Shown here piece by piece: positions 54,246 to 62,688 of a stretch of 64,000 bases of DNA (within the stretch, counting starts at the first letter, position 1; every line of letters starts with the position of its first letter). The DNA lies in assembly GCA_964618075.1 (NCBI GenBank), contig CAZTZO010000005.1, forward strand, positions 1-64,000, read 5' to 3'. A program made the translations under genes and the position numbers. Below the pieces are notes generated by a model that worked only from the letters and a program-made list of their open reading frames with translations, was not told the origin of the DNA and searched no databases. Source of the stretch: CAYTMY01 sp964618075 (GTDB lineage Bacteria > Bacillota > Clostridia > Eubacteriales > Anaerofustaceae).

Positions 54246-54318
54246 GTTCGAAACACTTGCGTTTTTTTGTCATTTATGGTATCATTTTGTCATAGATTAT
54301 GATTCGGAAAAAGGGCAA

Positions 54319-54999
54319 ATGATTTCTTTTAAAAACGTATCGAAAATTTATCCAAATGAAGAAGCTCCCGCACTTGAAAATATCAATCTTGATATTAAAC
54401 AAGGTGAGTTTGTATTCTTTGTCGGTAAGAGCGGAGCAGGCAAATCCACTCTTATCAGAATGCTTTTGAGAGAGATACTTCCATCTGAAGGAATAATTAA
54501 AGTATCCGGAAAAGATCTGTCGGTATTAAAGAACAAAGAGCTGCCGTATTACAGAAGAAAAATAGGTATTGTTTTTCAAGATTTCAGACTGTTGGAAAAT
54601 AAAACCGTATACGAAAACATAGCTTTTGCAATGGAAGCAGTACGAACAAATCCCAAAACAGTCAAAAGAGTCATACCTAAAGTCCTTAACATGGTCGGCT
54701 TGCGTGATAAAGCAAGAAAATATCCGGATTCCCTGTCGGGTGGCGAACAACAGCGCGTTGCCGTCGCACGTTCTATTATTAATAACCCGAAAATCCTTAT
54801 ATGTGATGAGCCGACGGGCAATCTCGACCCTGCTACAAGCGCAGGTATAATGAATTTATTATCCGATATAAACAATCTCGGCACAACTGTATTAGTCGCT
54901 ACGCATGATATAACAATGGTAGACAGAATGAAAAAAAGAGTTATATCACTCAATAACGGAAATGTCGTCAGCGACAGAGTGGGAGGTTATTATAACTGA
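54319..54999 (+). CDS. ftsE: Cell division ATP-binding protein FtsE
   Basis: The ATPase of the FtsEX complex that activates septal murein hydrolases. SFKNVSKIYPNEEAPALENI opens the protein; Walker A is FFVGKSGAGKSTLIRMLL, then GIVFQDFRLLENKTVYENIA, a hallmark of FtsE. The signature is YPDSLSGGEQQRVAVARSI and Walker B ILICDEPTGNLDPATS. The ATG at 54319 has AAGGG four to eight bases upstream; an ATG 75 bases earlier begins inside the terminator T-run and is rejected. Length is 226 residues. ftsX follows after two bases. Confidence 0.93.
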   Translation: MISFKNVSKIYPNEEAPALENINLDIKQGEFVFFVGKSGAGKSTLIRMLLREILPSEGIIKVSGKDLSVLKNKELPYYRRKIGIVFQDFRLLENKTVYENIAFAMEAVRTNPKTVKRVIPKVLNMVGLRDKARKYPDSLSGGEQQRVAVARSIINNPKILICDEPTGNLDPATSAGIMNLLSDINNLGTTVLVATHDITMVDRMKKRVISLNNGNVVSDRVGGYYN

Positions 55000-55001
55000 C
55001 T

Positions 55002-55901
55002 ATGAATACTCTTAAAATTTTCATTCGTGATTCGCTGCATAATATAAAAAGAAATTCCGTCATGAGCGTTGCTTCTGTGTTAAGCGTTGTATGCGCACTC
55101 GTTATTGTCGGTGTAGTACTCGCTATCGCAATAAATATTCAGTATATAACAAAGCAGATAGAAAGTAATCTTGAAGTAAAGGTATATCTCAATGACAATA
55201 TACCGACATTGGTTCAGGAAACAATATATCAGGATTTGCTTTCATACGACGGAGTAGTTTCGGTTACCTTTGAATCGAAGGAAGAAGCTCTTGCTAAATT
55301 CAAAGAAACCCTGGGTGAAGAGAATGCGTCTTTAGTCGCAAGCTATACAGCCAAAAATTCTCCCTTACCTGCGTCCTTTATCGTTAAAATGGAAAATGCG
55401 GAACAAATCAATTCCCTGTATTCATATTCCAAGGATCTCGAGGGCGTACGCGATGTAATTTACGGAGAACAAACTGTAGAAAAGCTTTTGCAATTTAATA
55501 AATTTACAAATACTATTACGTGGATAGTGGTTGCGGTATTGAGTGTGATTGCAGTTTTTATTATCTTCAATACAATAAAGCTTACGGTATTCTCGAGAAG
55601 AAACGAGATATCAATAATGAAATATGTAGGCGCCACGGATTGGTATATCAGATTCCCATTCATCATCGAAGGTTCGATATTGGGATTATTCGGAGCATTT
55701 TTCTCTATACTGCTACTTAGAAATATTTATTATTTCCTTGTAGGATTGCTTCAGGGCTCCATGTCAGTTCTTCCCCTCGGACAAACTCTTGCACCTGCGG
55801 GATACGTAATGACGCAAATTTCATTGATATTTGTTATATACGGAATACTTTTAGGAACCATAGGCAGTTCATTTTCTCTCAAAAAATTCCTTAACGTTTA
55901 G
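55002..55901 (+). CDS. ftsX: Cell division protein FtsX
   Basis: The permease-like partner of FtsE. FIRDSLHNIKRNSVMSVASV is the standard N-terminus, followed by helix 1 (VVCALVIVGVVLAIAINI). The extracellular loop has VKVYLNDNIPTLVQETIYQD, and three C-terminal helices include FIIFNTIKLTVFSRRNEISIMKYVGATD, split here by reading, the FtsX/ABC3 signature. At 299 residues it is the usual size. It lies between ftsE and the M23 hydrolase that it probably activates, as in PcsB or EnvC systems. Confidence 0.93.
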   Translation: MNTLKIFIRDSLHNIKRNSVMSVASVLSVVCALVIVGVVLAIAINIQYITKQIESNLEVKVYLNDNIPTLVQETIYQDLLSYDGVVSVTFESKEEALAKFKETLGEENASLVASYTAKNSPLPASFIVKMENAEQINSLYSYSKDLEGVRDVIYGEQTVEKLLQFNKFTNTITWIVVAVLSVIAVFIIFNTIKLTVFSRRNEISIMKYVGATDWYIRFPFIIEGSILGLFGAFFSILLLRNIYYFLVGLLQGSMSVLPLGQTLAPAGYVMTQISLIFVIYGILLGTIGSSFSLKKFLNV

Positions 55902-55910
55902 GAGACGGTT

Positions 55911-57062
55911 ATGAAAAAAAGAATTTTAATCAGAATTACAGCGGCAATATTTGCAACACTTCTTATATTCGGAAATATAAACCTGAAGGCTCAGGCTGCC
56001 ACAAGAGAAGAGCTGCAGGAGGTTGAAAACAAACTTGCCGAATACAAACAAAATGCCGCTTCACAGACTGAAATTGCCGACTTGCTTAATCAACAGCTTC
56101 AATTACTCGACCAACAGACAAACGAGACTCAGGCTGCAATAGACAACACGACCGCCCAAATAACACAAACGCAAGCGCAAATAGATTTGACTCAAAAACA
56201 GCTCGATGAAGCTAATGCAAATCTGCTTTCATATCAAAAACAGCTGGAAGAGAGAATGGCTGTCATGTATATGTACGGAAATACGGGATACCTTGAGGTT
56301 CTCTTCGGTTCTCAAAGCTTTTCCGATTTTATAAGCAGAGCAACGGCAATATCATCAATAATCAATTATGATAACGAGATAGCTCAAAAGCTTAAGGACA
56401 CTGAAAAGCTTATTGATGCAAAAAAATCCGAGATAGAAGCAGCCAAAGCATTGCTTGAAACTACATTAGCTCAACAAGTTGAGGCAAAACAGGCACTTGC
56501 CGACCAGGAAGCACAAAAACAAGCAACAATGGCTGAAATAAAAGAAACCGAAGCCTATTGGATGGCGCTTGCCAAACAGGAGGAAGAAGAAGCCGCTTCT
56601 ATAAGAAGATTGATAGCAGCTGAATACAGCAATACGGATTTTGCTAATAATTACACAACATTTATATGGCCTATCCCCGGTGAATATGAAATAACAAGTC
56701 CTTTCGGTTGGAGAATACATCCGATATACAATTACTGGAAATATCACAGCGGCGTAGACATCGGTGCGGATTGGAATGATCCTATAGTAGCTCCTGCAAA
56801 CGGGAGAGTAATATTGGCAGAATATTACGGTGGATACGGAAACTGCGTCATTCTTGATTTGGGATGCGATACCAGCGGGAATCAATACAAAGCTCTTTTC
56901 GGTCACATGAATGCATTGAATGTCAGCGAAGGTCAGATAGTAACTCAAGGCGAAGTCATCGGTTATGCCGGAATGACAGGAACAGCCACGGGAGTGCATC
57001 TTCACTTTGAGATAATTATCAATGGCGTAGAGGTTGAACCGTTAAATTACGTACTCAGATAG
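55911..57062 (+). CDS. Septal murein hydrolase / activator with coiled coil and M23 (LytM) domain
   Basis: A 383-residue secreted protein. A signal peptide (cleavage near AQAA, residue 30) is followed by two long coiled coils (about residues 35-110 and 150-225), rich in Gln/Ala, and a C-terminal M23 domain. The zinc site looks complete: HSGVDIGADW (His and Asp) and HLHFEI, plus FGHM. Unlike E. coli EnvC, whose LytM site is degenerate, this could be catalytically active. It is immediately downstream of ftsEX, so its coiled coil probably docks on FtsX. Analogous to the PcsB and EnvC families. Confidence 0.9.
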   Translation: MKKRILIRITAAIFATLLIFGNINLKAQAATREELQEVENKLAEYKQNAASQTEIADLLNQQLQLLDQQTNETQAAIDNTTAQITQTQAQIDLTQKQLDEANANLLSYQKQLEERMAVMYMYGNTGYLEVLFGSQSFSDFISRATAISSIINYDNEIAQKLKDTEKLIDAKKSEIEAAKALLETTLAQQVEAKQALADQEAQKQATMAEIKETEAYWMALAKQEEEEAASIRRLIAAEYSNTDFANNYTTFIWPIPGEYEITSPFGWRIHPIYNYWKYHSGVDIGADWNDPIVAPANGRVILAEYYGGYGNCVILDLGCDTSGNQYKALFGHMNALNVSEGQIVTQGEVIGYAGMTGTATGVHLHFEIIINGVEVEPLNYVLR

Positions 57063-57103
57063 AAGCATTTACATATTAATTTAATATCAATACTTCGCAA
57101 TTA

Positions 57104-57146
57104 AATAATATACCCATTAAGCTTAAAGCTTAATGGGTATATTATT
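57104..57146 (+). terminator. Bidirectional terminator between the M23 hydrolase gene and ftsZ
   Basis: A near-perfect palindrome of 21-base arms (57104-57124 with 57126-57146; core CCCATTAAGCTT), with the practical loop formed by the central bases and A/T tails on both sides. It lies 41 bases after the hydrolase stop and 12 bases from the converging ftsZ stop, so it can serve both. Confidence 0.85.
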
Positions 57147-57158
57147 TATAGTATATAT

Positions 57159-58262
57159 TTATCTTCTTTTATCATCTTCCTCGTCTAAAAATGAAGGCCA
57201 CATGATTGCGGAATCATTTTCATTGGTGTGATTTGTTGCTGTTGATTTAGGCTGTTCATTTTGCGGGAATATACTGTTTGCGGCTTTTTGTTTATTTTTT
57301 TTATCACTGCTGAAGCCCGTTGCTATGACCGTAACCTTTATAACATCGTCAAGCTCCGAATCTATGTACGCTCCGATTATCATATTCGCATCGGGATGCG
57401 CCTCCTGTCTGATAACCTCTGCAATTTTTTCGATTTCAAACAAAGTAAGCTGTCCTCCGCCTGTGATATTTAAAAGAACCCCGGTAGCTCCGTCAATCGA
57501 CGTCTCAAGTAACGGACTTTGAATAGCCTGTTTCGCCGCTTCTACAGCCTTGTCTGCACCACTGCCTGAGCCCATTCCCATATGAGCCATGCCGGCGTCT
57601 TTTATAATGGTTTTAACGTCTGCAAAATCGAGGTTGATAAGTCCGGGTGTTGCAATTAAATCCGTAATACCTTTAACTCCCATAAGCAAAACATCGTCCG
57701 CCATTCTGAAGGCTTCCTTAAAGGTAGTGTTCTGATTTGCCACCTGGAGAAGTCTGTCGTTGGGTATAACGACCAATGCGTCAACATAGTCTTTTATTAG
57801 CTGTATTCCCAAGTCTGAATTGCTTTTTCTTACCTTACCCTCAAATGAAAAAGGTCGTGTAACAACGCCTATAACAAGCAAGCCCATATCCTTGGCTATT
57901 TTAGCTATAATGTGAGATGCGCCTGTTCCCGTACCACCGCCCATACCTGCCGTAACAAAAACTAAATCTGCTCCCTCTAAAGCAGAACGTATTTCTTCCG
58001 AGCTTTCCTCTGCGGAGCGTTCTCCGACCTCAGGGTTTGCGCCTGCTCCCAAGCCTTTTGTTGTCTTCTCACCTATCTGTATCTTATTATCAGATAATGA
58101 AGCCAAGAGTACCTGGCTGTCAGTATTAACAGCATAAAAAGAAACTCCGCTCAAACCGTTTTCTATCATTCTGTTTACAGCGTTGTTTCCTCCACCGCCT
58201 ACACCTATTACTTTTATATTTGCTTTACTTGTGATCTGTGGACTTTCAAATTCGTAAGGCAT
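57159..58262 (-). CDS. ftsZ: Cell division protein FtsZ
   Basis: A tubulin-like GTPase that forms the division ring. IKVIGVGGGGNNAVNRMI and the tubulin signature GGGTGTGASHIIA are intact, with synergy-loop residues in NLDFADVKTIIKDAGMAHMG. A variable linker precedes the C-terminal IMWPSFLDEEDDKRR, which resembles the FtsA/ZapA/SepF-binding tail. At 367 residues it is typical. GGAGG lies six bases before the ATG. It is the last gene of the murD-to-ftsZ cluster; no ftsA precedes it. Confidence 0.97.
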   Translation of the reverse strand: MPYEFESPQITSKANIKVIGVGGGGNNAVNRMIENGLSGVSFYAVNTDSQVLLASLSDNKIQIGEKTTKGLGAGANPEVGERSAEESSEEIRSALEGADLVFVTAGMGGGTGTGASHIIAKIAKDMGLLVIGVVTRPFSFEGKVRKSNSDLGIQLIKDYVDALVVIPNDRLLQVANQNTTFKEAFRMADDVLLMGVKGITDLIATPGLINLDFADVKTIIKDAGMAHMGMGSGSGADKAVEAAKQAIQSPLLETSIDGATGVLLNITGGGQLTLFEIEKIAEVIRQEAHPDANMIIGAYIDSELDDVIKVTVIATGFSSDKKNKQKAANSIFPQNEQPKSTATNHTNENDSAIMWPSFLDEEDDKRR

Positions 58263-58344
58263 TCAATTCCTCCGAGTTAATGTTATATGCTAATTTTAAT
58301 ATTATTTTATGGAAAGAACAATAGTTTTTGACTTATTATGTTAT

Positions 58345-59100
58345 TTAATTAACGTTGATTATTTTATAAACAGGCTCACTGTCCTCAACAACTTCTATCA
58401 TTATACTTCTTTTTTCATTCATTAAAAATTCCTTTATAAATTCTTCATTTGCCTGAAATGATGACAAGGCATAAAACTTTATTACATTTGTGTTTCTTGT
58501 ATACATATAGTAATATCCGCTTGGTGACACATATATTTCAGAGACCTTTTCAAGCAAGCCCTGAGTCCTTAACCATGTTGCAACTTCATAAGCGGTCAAT
58601 ACGTTCACGTTTGAATTAATATCGTAAATCTCGGATATATTCAGCTGAATATCCGTTATCCCCGACAAAACAATGCTTTGTGTATTGTTCAGTTTGTCGG
58701 TTTCGCTTAATACCATACCTGTATCGTCAAGACTGTAGTATTTATTTTTAGTAAATATTGTCACAAAAGGTACTCTCTCGGTAATTATTATTTTTATACT
58801 GTTTGGGTACTGTCTGATAACCGAAACATTCTTTACGACCGATATTGTTTTTATGAGATTCTCTGCGTTCTTGGCCTTAAATGCAAAAATGTTTTCACCC
58901 ACGGTAATTTTGCATGTTTCCAATACCGTCTCGTTGCTTACAGAATATGCGCCTTCAACTGAAATATTTTTTATGCTGAAATAATCACTGTTCAAAAAAA
59001 ATATAATACCGGTGGATATGAGCGCAAACAATAAAAAGGGTACGATAAATGACCTTGATTTTCTTCTTTTTTTTCTTTTTATCTTTCTTTTTATCCTCAT
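58345..59100 (-). CDS. ftsQ: Cell division protein FtsQ/DivIB
   Basis: A bitopic membrane protein of the divisome. A very basic cytoplasmic N-terminus (RIKRKIKRKKRRKSRS) precedes one transmembrane helix (FIVPFLLFALISTGIIFFL), then the POTRA domain (FSIKNISVEGAYSVSNETVL) and the FtsQ beta domain. At 251 residues it is the DivIB form. Its ATG overlaps the murA stop by four bases. Sequence conservation in this family is low, but architecture and cluster position are clear. Confidence 0.88.
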   Translation of the reverse strand: MRIKRKIKRKKRRKSRSFIVPFLLFALISTGIIFFLNSDYFSIKNISVEGAYSVSNETVLETCKITVGENIFAFKAKNAENLIKTISVVKNVSVIRQYPNSIKIIITERVPFVTIFTKNKYYSLDDTGMVLSETDKLNNTQSIVLSGITDIQLNISEIYDINSNVNVLTAYEVATWLRTQGLLEKVSEIYVSPSGYYYMYTRNTNVIKFYALSSFQANEEFIKEFLMNEKRSIMIEVVEDSEPVYKIINVN

Positions 59101-60350
59101 TCGCCGTATTGAATATCTGCTCCAAGCCCGCTTAATATTTCAGGCAGATTCTCATAACCCCTTTCAATATAAGAAACATTTTCTATACTGCTTTGCCCTT
59201 CAGCGCCCAAAGAAGCGATAACAAGCGCCGCTCCACCACGGAGATCCTGTGCATACACCTTTGCGCCGCTCAAGCGTTTTACACCCTTTACTATGGCAAT
59301 TCTGCCGTCTATCTTAATATCTGCCTTCATCCTCATAAGCTGGGATATGTATTTATATCGGTTCTCAAATATGGTTTCCTTGATAATAGAAGTACCATCG
59401 GCATATGAGAGCATTGCAATAAATAAAGGCTGCATATCTGTTGGAAATCCCGGATATGGCTGCGTAATGATAGTATCTATCGGCTGCATATTTTGAGATG
59501 CCGAAGCAACTATTTCCCCACAAGATACTTTCATCTCCAAACCGCTCTCAAGCATTTTTTGATAAGCTACTCGCATACTATCTGCATTTGCGCCCCTTAT
59601 AAGAATCCTACCGCCTGTAACATTTAAGGCACATAAATACGTTGCTAAAACAACTCTGTCTGACATGACTGTATATTCGCAATTATGGAGAGCTTTTACG
59701 CCTTCGATATAAACATTATTTGTCCCTGCGCCGTAAACTCTGGCTCCCATTGAATTTAAATAATTTTGAAGGTCGATAATTTCCGGTTCTTTGGCGGCAT
59801 TCTGTATTGAAGTGACTCCTTTTGTTAATATGCTTGCAAGTATTAGGTTTTCGGTTGCTCCGACGCTTGGATAATTGAGAGCGACTGTGGCGCTTCTTAA
59901 CCGGCTTCCATCTACCATTATGTATCCGTGTTCTTCCTCTATAGACGCTCCGAGTGCTTTCAATCCCTGTATATGTATATCTATCGGTCGAAGCCCGATC
60001 TCGCAACCTCCGGGATAACTGAATTTTGTTTTCTTGAACTTTGAGATAAGAGCACCCATAAGCATCACTGAAGAACGCATTTTACTTACAAGATCCTCCG
60101 ACACCTCACTGTTGTCAAGCGATGAAGAATCTATAATAAGCGTATTGTTCTCGGATTGGATTTTACACCCGATTGACATAAGTATTTTTTTCATATTACG
60201 CACGTCCTCTATATCGGGCACGTTATGTATCACACTAATGCCTGCATTGAGAACCGATGCCGCCATTATTGGCAATGATGCGTTCTTAGAGCCTTGAAGT
60301 TGTATTTCACCGTTTAATTCATGTCCGCCGCCTATCAGATATCTACCCAT
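59097..60350 (-). CDS. murA: UDP-N-acetylglucosamine 1-carboxyvinyltransferase MurA
   Basis: The first committed step of peptidoglycan synthesis, adding enolpyruvate to UDP-GlcNAc. The N-terminal LQGSKNASLPIMAASVL has the conserved Lys-Asn, the PEP-binding Cys is in YPGGCEIGLRPIDIHI (so fosfomycin-sensitive type), and the catalytic Asp is in PGFPTDMQP. The C-terminal DLRGGAALVIASL follows. At 417 residues it is standard. It lies between murG and ftsQ, overlapping ftsQ by four bases. Confidence 0.96.
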   Translation of the reverse strand: MGRYLIGGGHELNGEIQLQGSKNASLPIMAASVLNAGISVIHNVPDIEDVRNMKKILMSIGCKIQSENNTLIIDSSSLDNSEVSEDLVSKMRSSVMLMGALISKFKKTKFSYPGGCEIGLRPIDIHIQGLKALGASIEEEHGYIMVDGSRLRSATVALNYPSVGATENLILASILTKGVTSIQNAAKEPEIIDLQNYLNSMGARVYGAGTNNVYIEGVKALHNCEYTVMSDRVVLATYLCALNVTGGRILIRGANADSMRVAYQKMLESGLEMKVSCGEIVASASQNMQPIDTIITQPYPGFPTDMQPLFIAMLSYADGTSIIKETIFENRYKYISQLMRMKADIKIDGRIAIVKGVKRLSGAKVYAQDLRGGAALVIASLGAEGQSSIENVSYIERGYENLPEILSGLGADIQYGE

Positions 60351-60408
60351 TCTTTCCTCCGAAAATATTACTAATAAATAATATTCCCGTAGACAATTAA
60401 ATGTGATA

Positions 60409-61530
60409 TCAAGGCTTATGTAATTTTAAAACATCCTCTATATTGTCACACAGCAAAGCTGCGGCTTCTCTCCTACCCATTTTTCTTGCCTGTTCGGACA
60501 TTGTTTTCATCATGTCTTCGTTATAAATTATTGATTCGACCGTATCGTATAGTTTTTTTTCATCAAGTTCACAATCCTTTATCGTTTTAGCCGCATATTT
60601 TTTAACGCTTGCATTTGCGTTTATTGTTTGATGATCGTTTGCCGCATGAGGATACGGTATATAAATTGCAGGTATCCCAAGATAATTGACCTCTGCCATG
60701 GTTGTGGCTCCGCTTCTGCATATTATCAAATCAGCAGCATTCATCAATAAAGGCATATTATCGGAATATTTCATTATGCACACATTTTTATTGTTGATAT
60801 TTATCCTTTTATCCGATAATTCGTTCATGACATAATCGTACCATTCTTCGCCTGTTATTAAATAAATAAATACATTCTCGTTTCCCTTATAACGCTCTAT
60901 AAGTCCGAGAGTCGCTTCGTCTATACTCTTAGCCCCGAGACTTCCCCCGAAAATAAGCACCATCCTATCTATTTTGTTAAGCTTGAGAGATTTTCTAGAC
61001 AATTCCTTCGTATACAATTCGAAATCCTTGCGTACGGGATTGCCCGTAACGACGCAATTATCCTTGCGGTGCATATACTCCTGTGCCTCGACAAATGACA
61101 GACACACTCTGTCTGCATACTTTGACAGAGTTTTTATAGTAAAGCCCGGTATTACGTTTTGTTCCGCTATAAGCGTAGGCAGCTTCATTAGATGAGCAGT
61201 CAATACGCTTGGTCCGCACACATAACCGCCCGTACCGATGACTATATCAGGAGAGAATTCCTTAATTATTTTTCTGCAGCTTTTCATGCTTCGAAGCAGT
61301 TTTTTGACTGTGATCAATTTGTCCTTTAGTCCGAAGAAACGTTCAAACGGCCACAGGTCTATAAGATTTATCTTATATCCCGCGTTCGGCACGGCTGTAT
61401 CTTCCATGGAATTATACGTGCCCAAAAACTCAATTTCCCAATCAGGGTATCTGTAATTCAATTCATTTGCTATAGCTATTGCGGGATATACATGCCCTCC
61501 CGTTCCTCCGGCAGCTATCAAAATTTTCAT
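60409..61530 (-). CDS. murG: UDP-N-acetylglucosamine--N-acetylmuramyl-(pentapeptide) pyrophosphoryl-undecaprenol transferase MurG
   Basis: A membrane-associated glycosyltransferase that makes lipid II from lipid I. The N-terminal AAGGTGGHVYPAIAIANEL is the first glycine-rich loop; GTGGYVCGPSVLTAHL is the second, and LIAEQNVIPGFTIKTLSKYA follows. In the C-terminal domain LIFGGSLGAKSID and RSGATTMAEVNYLGIPAIYIPYPHAANDHQ (split here) bind UDP-GlcNAc. At 373 residues it is full length. It lies 10 bases downstream of ftsW in this strand. Confidence 0.95.
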   Translation of the reverse strand: MKILIAAGGTGGHVYPAIAIANELNYRYPDWEIEFLGTYNSMEDTAVPNAGYKINLIDLWPFERFFGLKDKLITVKKLLRSMKSCRKIIKEFSPDIVIGTGGYVCGPSVLTAHLMKLPTLIAEQNVIPGFTIKTLSKYADRVCLSFVEAQEYMHRKDNCVVTGNPVRKDFELYTKELSRKSLKLNKIDRMVLIFGGSLGAKSIDEATLGLIERYKGNENVFIYLITGEEWYDYVMNELSDKRININNKNVCIMKYSDNMPLLMNAADLIICRSGATTMAEVNYLGIPAIYIPYPHAANDHQTINANASVKKYAAKTIKDCELDEKKLYDTVESIIYNEDMMKTMSEQARKMGRREAAALLCDNIEDVLKLHKP

Positions 61531-61539
61531 ATCGACCTT

Positions 61540-62676
61540 CTATATTTTGGTTTTAATATTTCTGGATATATTCAGTACTATACCCATGGCAAACAACAAC
61601 GTAATTAACGACGAACCTCCCGAGCTGACGAAAGGTAATACCACACCGGTAGACGGAATAAGGTTCGTGACAACAGCAATATTTAAAAATACCTGAATAA
61701 AAAGCAATATTGCCATACCTATACAAAACATCCTTGAATATGTGTCAGGTGCGCCGATAGCGACTTTTATAATCATAAATATAAGCACAAAATACGCTCC
61801 GATCAACGCGATGCATCCCAAAAGCCCAAGCTCCTCACCTATTATTGCGAAAATATAGTCATTTTGAGGCTCAGGCAAAAAGTTGAGCTTCGCTCTGCCG
61901 TTTCCTATACCTACGCCGAATATACCTCCCGAACCGAGCGCCATCAGTGATTGCGCAGGCTGCCATCCGTCACCTAATAAATCAGAAAACGGATCGAGAT
62001 ATGCCAATAATCTGTCCATTCTCCACTGATTTTGAGATATCATGACAAATACTGCTACGCCGCAAACTCCGATAAGAGAGAACATATATCCCAAATTTCC
62101 GCCCGCAGCAAAATACATTCCTATAATCAGTCCGGCAACAATTATAGCAGTGCTTAATGCCGGTTGCGAATAGATGAGAACACACAATATACCGCAAAAT
62201 GCTGTAAGCATTAAAAAGGTCTTGAGAGTACGTATACTATCCGCCCTTAATTCTGTTTGATTAGACATAAACATTAAAACACCGAGCTTTGAAAGCTCCG
62301 ATGGCTGCATTACCAGATTTCCTATCCTTATCCAACGAACAGCGCCGCCTACTCCTTCACTCTCGGGAAGCAGCATTACGATAAACAGCAAGGCAACGGA
62401 TATTCCCATGATTAAATTGGAATAGACTTTTATATAACGAAAATTAACAAGCGAAACTATATACATTAGGACAAATCCAACGAGCAAATATATGAGCTGT
62501 TTGCCGACATAATAAAATTCATTGCCCTCAAGCTTTGCATTGTACATGCTCGCAGACCATATCATTATCAATCCGAAAGCGCAGATAAACACAAGCATTG
62601 TAATGATACCCTTATCCATTGGCATTTTTCTTTGCTTGGGAATATCACCCAATATATCAGGTATGTTTCTGAACAT
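61540..62676 (-). CDS. ftsW: SEDS peptidoglycan glycosyltransferase FtsW (SpoVE/RodA family)
   Basis: A polytopic membrane glycosyltransferase polymerising lipid II at the septum. About ten helices are visible; VRWIRIGNLVMQPSELSKLG and QPALSTAIIVAGLI carry the SEDS motifs, and NLIPSTGVVLPFVSSGGSSL is the C-terminal signature. At 378 residues it is normal. Between murD and murG it is the FtsW or SpoVE of the division cluster; sequence alone does not separate vegetative FtsW from sporulation-specific SpoVE. Confidence 0.93.
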   Translation of the reverse strand: MFRNIPDILGDIPKQRKMPMDKGIITMLVFICAFGLIMIWSASMYNAKLEGNEFYYVGKQLIYLLVGFVLMYIVSLVNFRYIKVYSNLIMGISVALLFIVMLLPESEGVGGAVRWIRIGNLVMQPSELSKLGVLMFMSNQTELRADSIRTLKTFLMLTAFCGILCVLIYSQPALSTAIIVAGLIIGMYFAAGGNLGYMFSLIGVCGVAVFVMISQNQWRMDRLLAYLDPFSDLLGDGWQPAQSLMALGSGGIFGVGIGNGRAKLNFLPEPQNDYIFAIIGEELGLLGCIALIGAYFVLIFMIIKVAIGAPDTYSRMFCIGMAILLFIQVFLNIAVVTNLIPSTGVVLPFVSSGGSSLITLLFAMGIVLNISRNIKTKI

Positions 62677-62688
62677 TTAACTACCTTT

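Noticed and set aside
54244..54318. An earlier in-frame start for ftsE
   Set aside because: It falls in the T-run of the preceding terminator, lacks a ribosome binding site, and adds a sequence not found at FtsE N-termini.
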